Below are positions 40,578 through 42,294 of a stretch of 42,294 nucleotides of DNA, one piece after another. Below the pieces are notes generated by a model. The model did no database searches. It was given only the letters and a program-made list of their open reading frames with translations, and was not told the origin of the DNA. The DNA is from Fulvivirga sp. Lineage in GTDB: Bacteria; Bacteroidota; Bacteroidia; Cytophagales; Cyclobacteriaceae. Location of the stretch: NCBI GenBank assembly GCA_028280565.1, contig JANQLQ010000119.1, positions 1 to 42,294 of the forward strand, written 5' to 3'. Position 1 is the stretch's first letter. Each line of letters begins with the position of its first letter. Made by a program: the position numbers and the translations under genes.

Positions 40578-41966
40578 ATGGAACTTAACAATAAAAAGAT
40601 CATCAATGCTTGGGGCATGTACGATTGGGCCAACTCGGTATATTCCTTGGTGATCACGTCTGCCATTTTCCCGGTCTATTACAATTTAGTTACCACAGGA
40701 GAGGACGGGAGTGATAAAGTTGATTTTTTTGGCTTGGAAATAGTGAATACGGTGCTGTATTCTTATGCCCTTTCATTTTCCTTTCTTTTTGTAGCAGCCA
40801 TATTGCCGTTACTATCCGGGATGGCGGACTACAGCGGCAGGAAGAAATTCTTCTTGAAAATATTCATGTATACCGGCTCCTTATCGTGCATTGGCCTTTA
40901 TTTCTTTACGGGAGAAAACATAGAATGGGCGATCATCTGCTCCGTACTGGCCAGTATCGGGTACTCTGGGGGGCTGGTGTTTTACGACGCATTCCTCCCC
41001 GAAATTGCCTCTGAAGACCGGTTTGATCGTGTGAGCGCCAAAGGGTATTCGCTCGGTTATATAGGGAGCGTCATATTGCTGATCGTGAACATTGTGATGA
41101 TAGAGAACCCCACTTGGTTTTTTAATGTTACGGTCAAAGCACAAGAGCTCGCATCTGCCGGTGTGGGTATAAATGAAGCTACGGTACAAGCCGAAGGGCA
41201 CTACGCCACTATCCTGACCAGGTTCTCCTTCCTAATGGTCGGGTTATGGTGGATGGGTTTTTCACAGATCACATTTTATATATTGCCGAGCAATGTATAT
41301 GCTAGGAAACCGACGGGGAAGCTGCTGACAAAAGGATACCAAGAGCTACTCAAGGTTTGGAACGTGGTGAAAAGGATGCGGGTCATGAAGCTGTTTTTGC
41401 TGGCTTTCTTTTTTTACAATATGGGGGTTCAGACCGTGATGTACCTAGCAGCTACATTTGGTGCGAAGGAGCTCAAACTGGACAGCGCCTCACTGATCTT
41501 GACGGTGCTTATCATCCAGCTCGTGGCCATAGCCGGGGCTTACCTTTTTGCCCATATCTCTAAAATTAGGGGCAATAAGTACTCATTGGTGATCATGGTA
41601 CTGATTTGGGTATTCATTTGTGTGGGGGCGTATTTCGTTACCACGAGGTATGAATTTTTTGTCCTTGCCTTTGTGGTAGGCATGGTCATGGGGGGGATCC
41701 AGTCGCTATCGAGGGCTACTTTTGCCAAGCTGATCCCCAAGGATACATTGGATCATGCCTCCTTTTTTAGCTTTTTCGATGTGGCCTTTCACTTATCCGT
41801 GGTGGTAGGCACTTTCTCCTATGGCCTGATCGAGCAGATCACCAATGACATGCGGAATAGTGTGTTAGCGCTGATCATGTTTTTTGTAGTGGGACTCGGC
41901 TTCTTGCTACTGGTAAAAATACCTTTTTACAAAGTGATCAAAGAAGGAGTCCCAGAACGGTTATAG
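40578..41966 (+). CDS. MFS transporter, Atg22/UMF1 family
   Basis: A 462-residue, 12-helix major facilitator with the N-terminal signature NAWGMYDWANSVYSLVITSA typical of Atg22/UMF1-type transporters. An MFS motif A-like loop, SGMADYSGRKKFFLK, joins helices 2 and 3. The late GMVMGGIQSLSRATFAKLIP is also characteristic. Relatives in fungi export amino acids from vacuoles; the substrate in bacteria is unknown. The gene stands alone after the exbD terminator and is followed by dispersed repeats. Confidence 0.9.
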   Translation: MELNNKKIINAWGMYDWANSVYSLVITSAIFPVYYNLVTTGEDGSDKVDFFGLEIVNTVLYSYALSFSFLFVAAILPLLSGMADYSGRKKFFLKIFMYTGSLSCIGLYFFTGENIEWAIICSVLASIGYSGGLVFYDAFLPEIASEDRFDRVSAKGYSLGYIGSVILLIVNIVMIENPTWFFNVTVKAQELASAGVGINEATVQAEGHYATILTRFSFLMVGLWWMGFSQITFYILPSNVYARKPTGKLLTKGYQELLKVWNVVKRMRVMKLFLLAFFFYNMGVQTVMYLAATFGAKELKLDSASLILTVLIIQLVAIAGAYLFAHISKIRGNKYSLVIMVLIWVFICVGAYFVTTRYEFFVLAFVVGMVMGGIQSLSRATFAKLIPKDTLDHASFFSFFDVAFHLSVVVGTFSYGLIEQITNDMRNSVLALIMFFVVGLGFLLLVKIPFYKVIKEGVPERL

Positions 41967-42023
41967 GGAAGGTCCTGTAAAATTGATTTTGTTGACTCCT
42001 AGTGTTCAGAAGCTAGGTTTGAG

Positions 42024-42104
42024 GTATTGATCAGTCGGCAATGGGCAAAAGGCAGTAGGCAAAAAAATATAGGGTTGCCGATTGTTTATTGCTGATAGCT
42101 GACT
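42024..42104 (+). repeat. Dispersed repeat R3, right copy
   Basis: Blocks AGGTATTGATCAGTCGGCA, GGGCAAAAGGCAGTAGGC, an A-run and TTGCCGATTG match the order at 6966-7050. The second half is partly complementary to the first. Confidence 0.6.
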
Positions 42105-42134
42105 TTGAGGGTGGGATCGGGAAAAATGGGGCGT

Positions 42135-42294
42135 TCTTGAAAATTGGCTTTGATAGTAAAGGTTTAATTTTGTCAAGTTAAGCTATGTTTTTAAGATGTT
42201 TCGGGTAATGCTATCTTCGCAATGAGCAGTATACGCGGGGTTTTGTGGTTCTAAGCCCGGTTTTCATTTTCTTTTGCACGCCCAAAAGAAAACG
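42135..42294 (+). repeat. Dispersed repeat R1, right copy (cut by the window end)
   Basis: Matches 6168-6400 over a series of blocks, including GATGTTTCGGGTAATGC versus AATGTTTCGGGTAGTGC and GGTTTTCATTTTCTTTTGC. It lacks the roughly 35-nt segment present in the left copy after CGCCC. Confidence 0.6.

Larger units (their letters stand above)
41967..42294. other. Repeat-containing intergenic region at the right edge
   Basis: No gene is visible. It contains the right copies of repeats R3 (42024-42104) and R1 (42135-42294, running off the window). Confidence 0.6.

Noticed and set aside
40412-40588. 58-residue TTG-started frame before the MFS gene
   Set aside because: Protein-like composition, but no ATG, no clear ribosome site and overlap with the MFS start; recorded only as a possible remnant in the gap entry.

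Overview
The window looks like a chromosomal segment from a Bacteroidota bacterium, most likely order Cytophagales. The evidence is a remnant with a type IX secretion (Por) C-terminal sorting domain, TAnnTTTG-type promoter boxes, weak Shine-Dalgarno signals, a paaABCD block with a TetR regulator, an exbB-exbD-exbD operon, and many short dispersed intergenic repeats. No plasmid, prophage or integrase genes are visible.

Layout. (1) 0.2-5.3 kb, minus strand: tetR, paaA, paaB, paaC, paaD, then an AlkB-type membrane di-iron hydroxylase. This is the ring-epoxidising monooxygenase of aerobic phenylacetyl-CoA catabolism without its reductase PaaE. PaaB is an internally duplicated, double-length version. 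(2) 5.5-8.2 kb: a four-helix membrane protein, about 1 kb of repeats, and a secreted Asp-rich DUF4097 protein preceded by a tiny membrane peptide. (3) 8.3-24.6 kb: surface polysaccharide region. It has a TIGR04283 glycosyltransferase, a DegT-type sugar aminotransferase, a Wzx-like flippase, and a tightly packed eight-gene operon: glycosyltransferase, pseB, pseC, SpsF-type cytidylyltransferase, pseG, sulfotransferase, wbqC, pseI. This is a CMP-pseudaminic (nonulosonic) acid pathway with no recognisable PseH acetyltransferase and with an embedded sulfotransferase. A GT4 glycosyltransferase and a YfhO-family membrane protein follow on the other strand.

(4) 24.6-29.9 kb: an accessory island. It holds an orphan M91-type metallopeptidase toxin tip with an adjacent lipoprotein (candidate immunity protein), a lineage-specific secreted protein, a frameshifted and 5'-truncated tail-fibre/endosialidase-chaperone pseudogene, a CRISPR array of 11 repeats and 10 spacers with no cas genes, and an XRE regulator. 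Four same-orientation copies of a two-hairpin repeat, in which one position of the second stem is mismatched in every copy, punctuate the island and bracket the CRISPR array on both sides. This is the least explained structure in the window.

(5) 29.9-37.6 kb: core and envelope genes: ruvC, an LPG-synthase-like membrane protein, two GT2 glycosyltransferases, a SpoIIE/RsbU-type phosphatase, a NodB deacetylase, tatD and a type I asparaginase. (6) 37.7-42.3 kb: tRNA-Ser(GGA), an ExbB / small membrane protein / ExbD / ExbD energy-transduction operon ending in a clear intrinsic terminator, an Atg22/UMF1-type MFS transporter, and a second copy of the dispersed repeats seen at 6-7 kb.

No database searches were possible. 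Family names come from motifs read in the translations. Where a start codon was changed from the longest reading frame, the entry says so.
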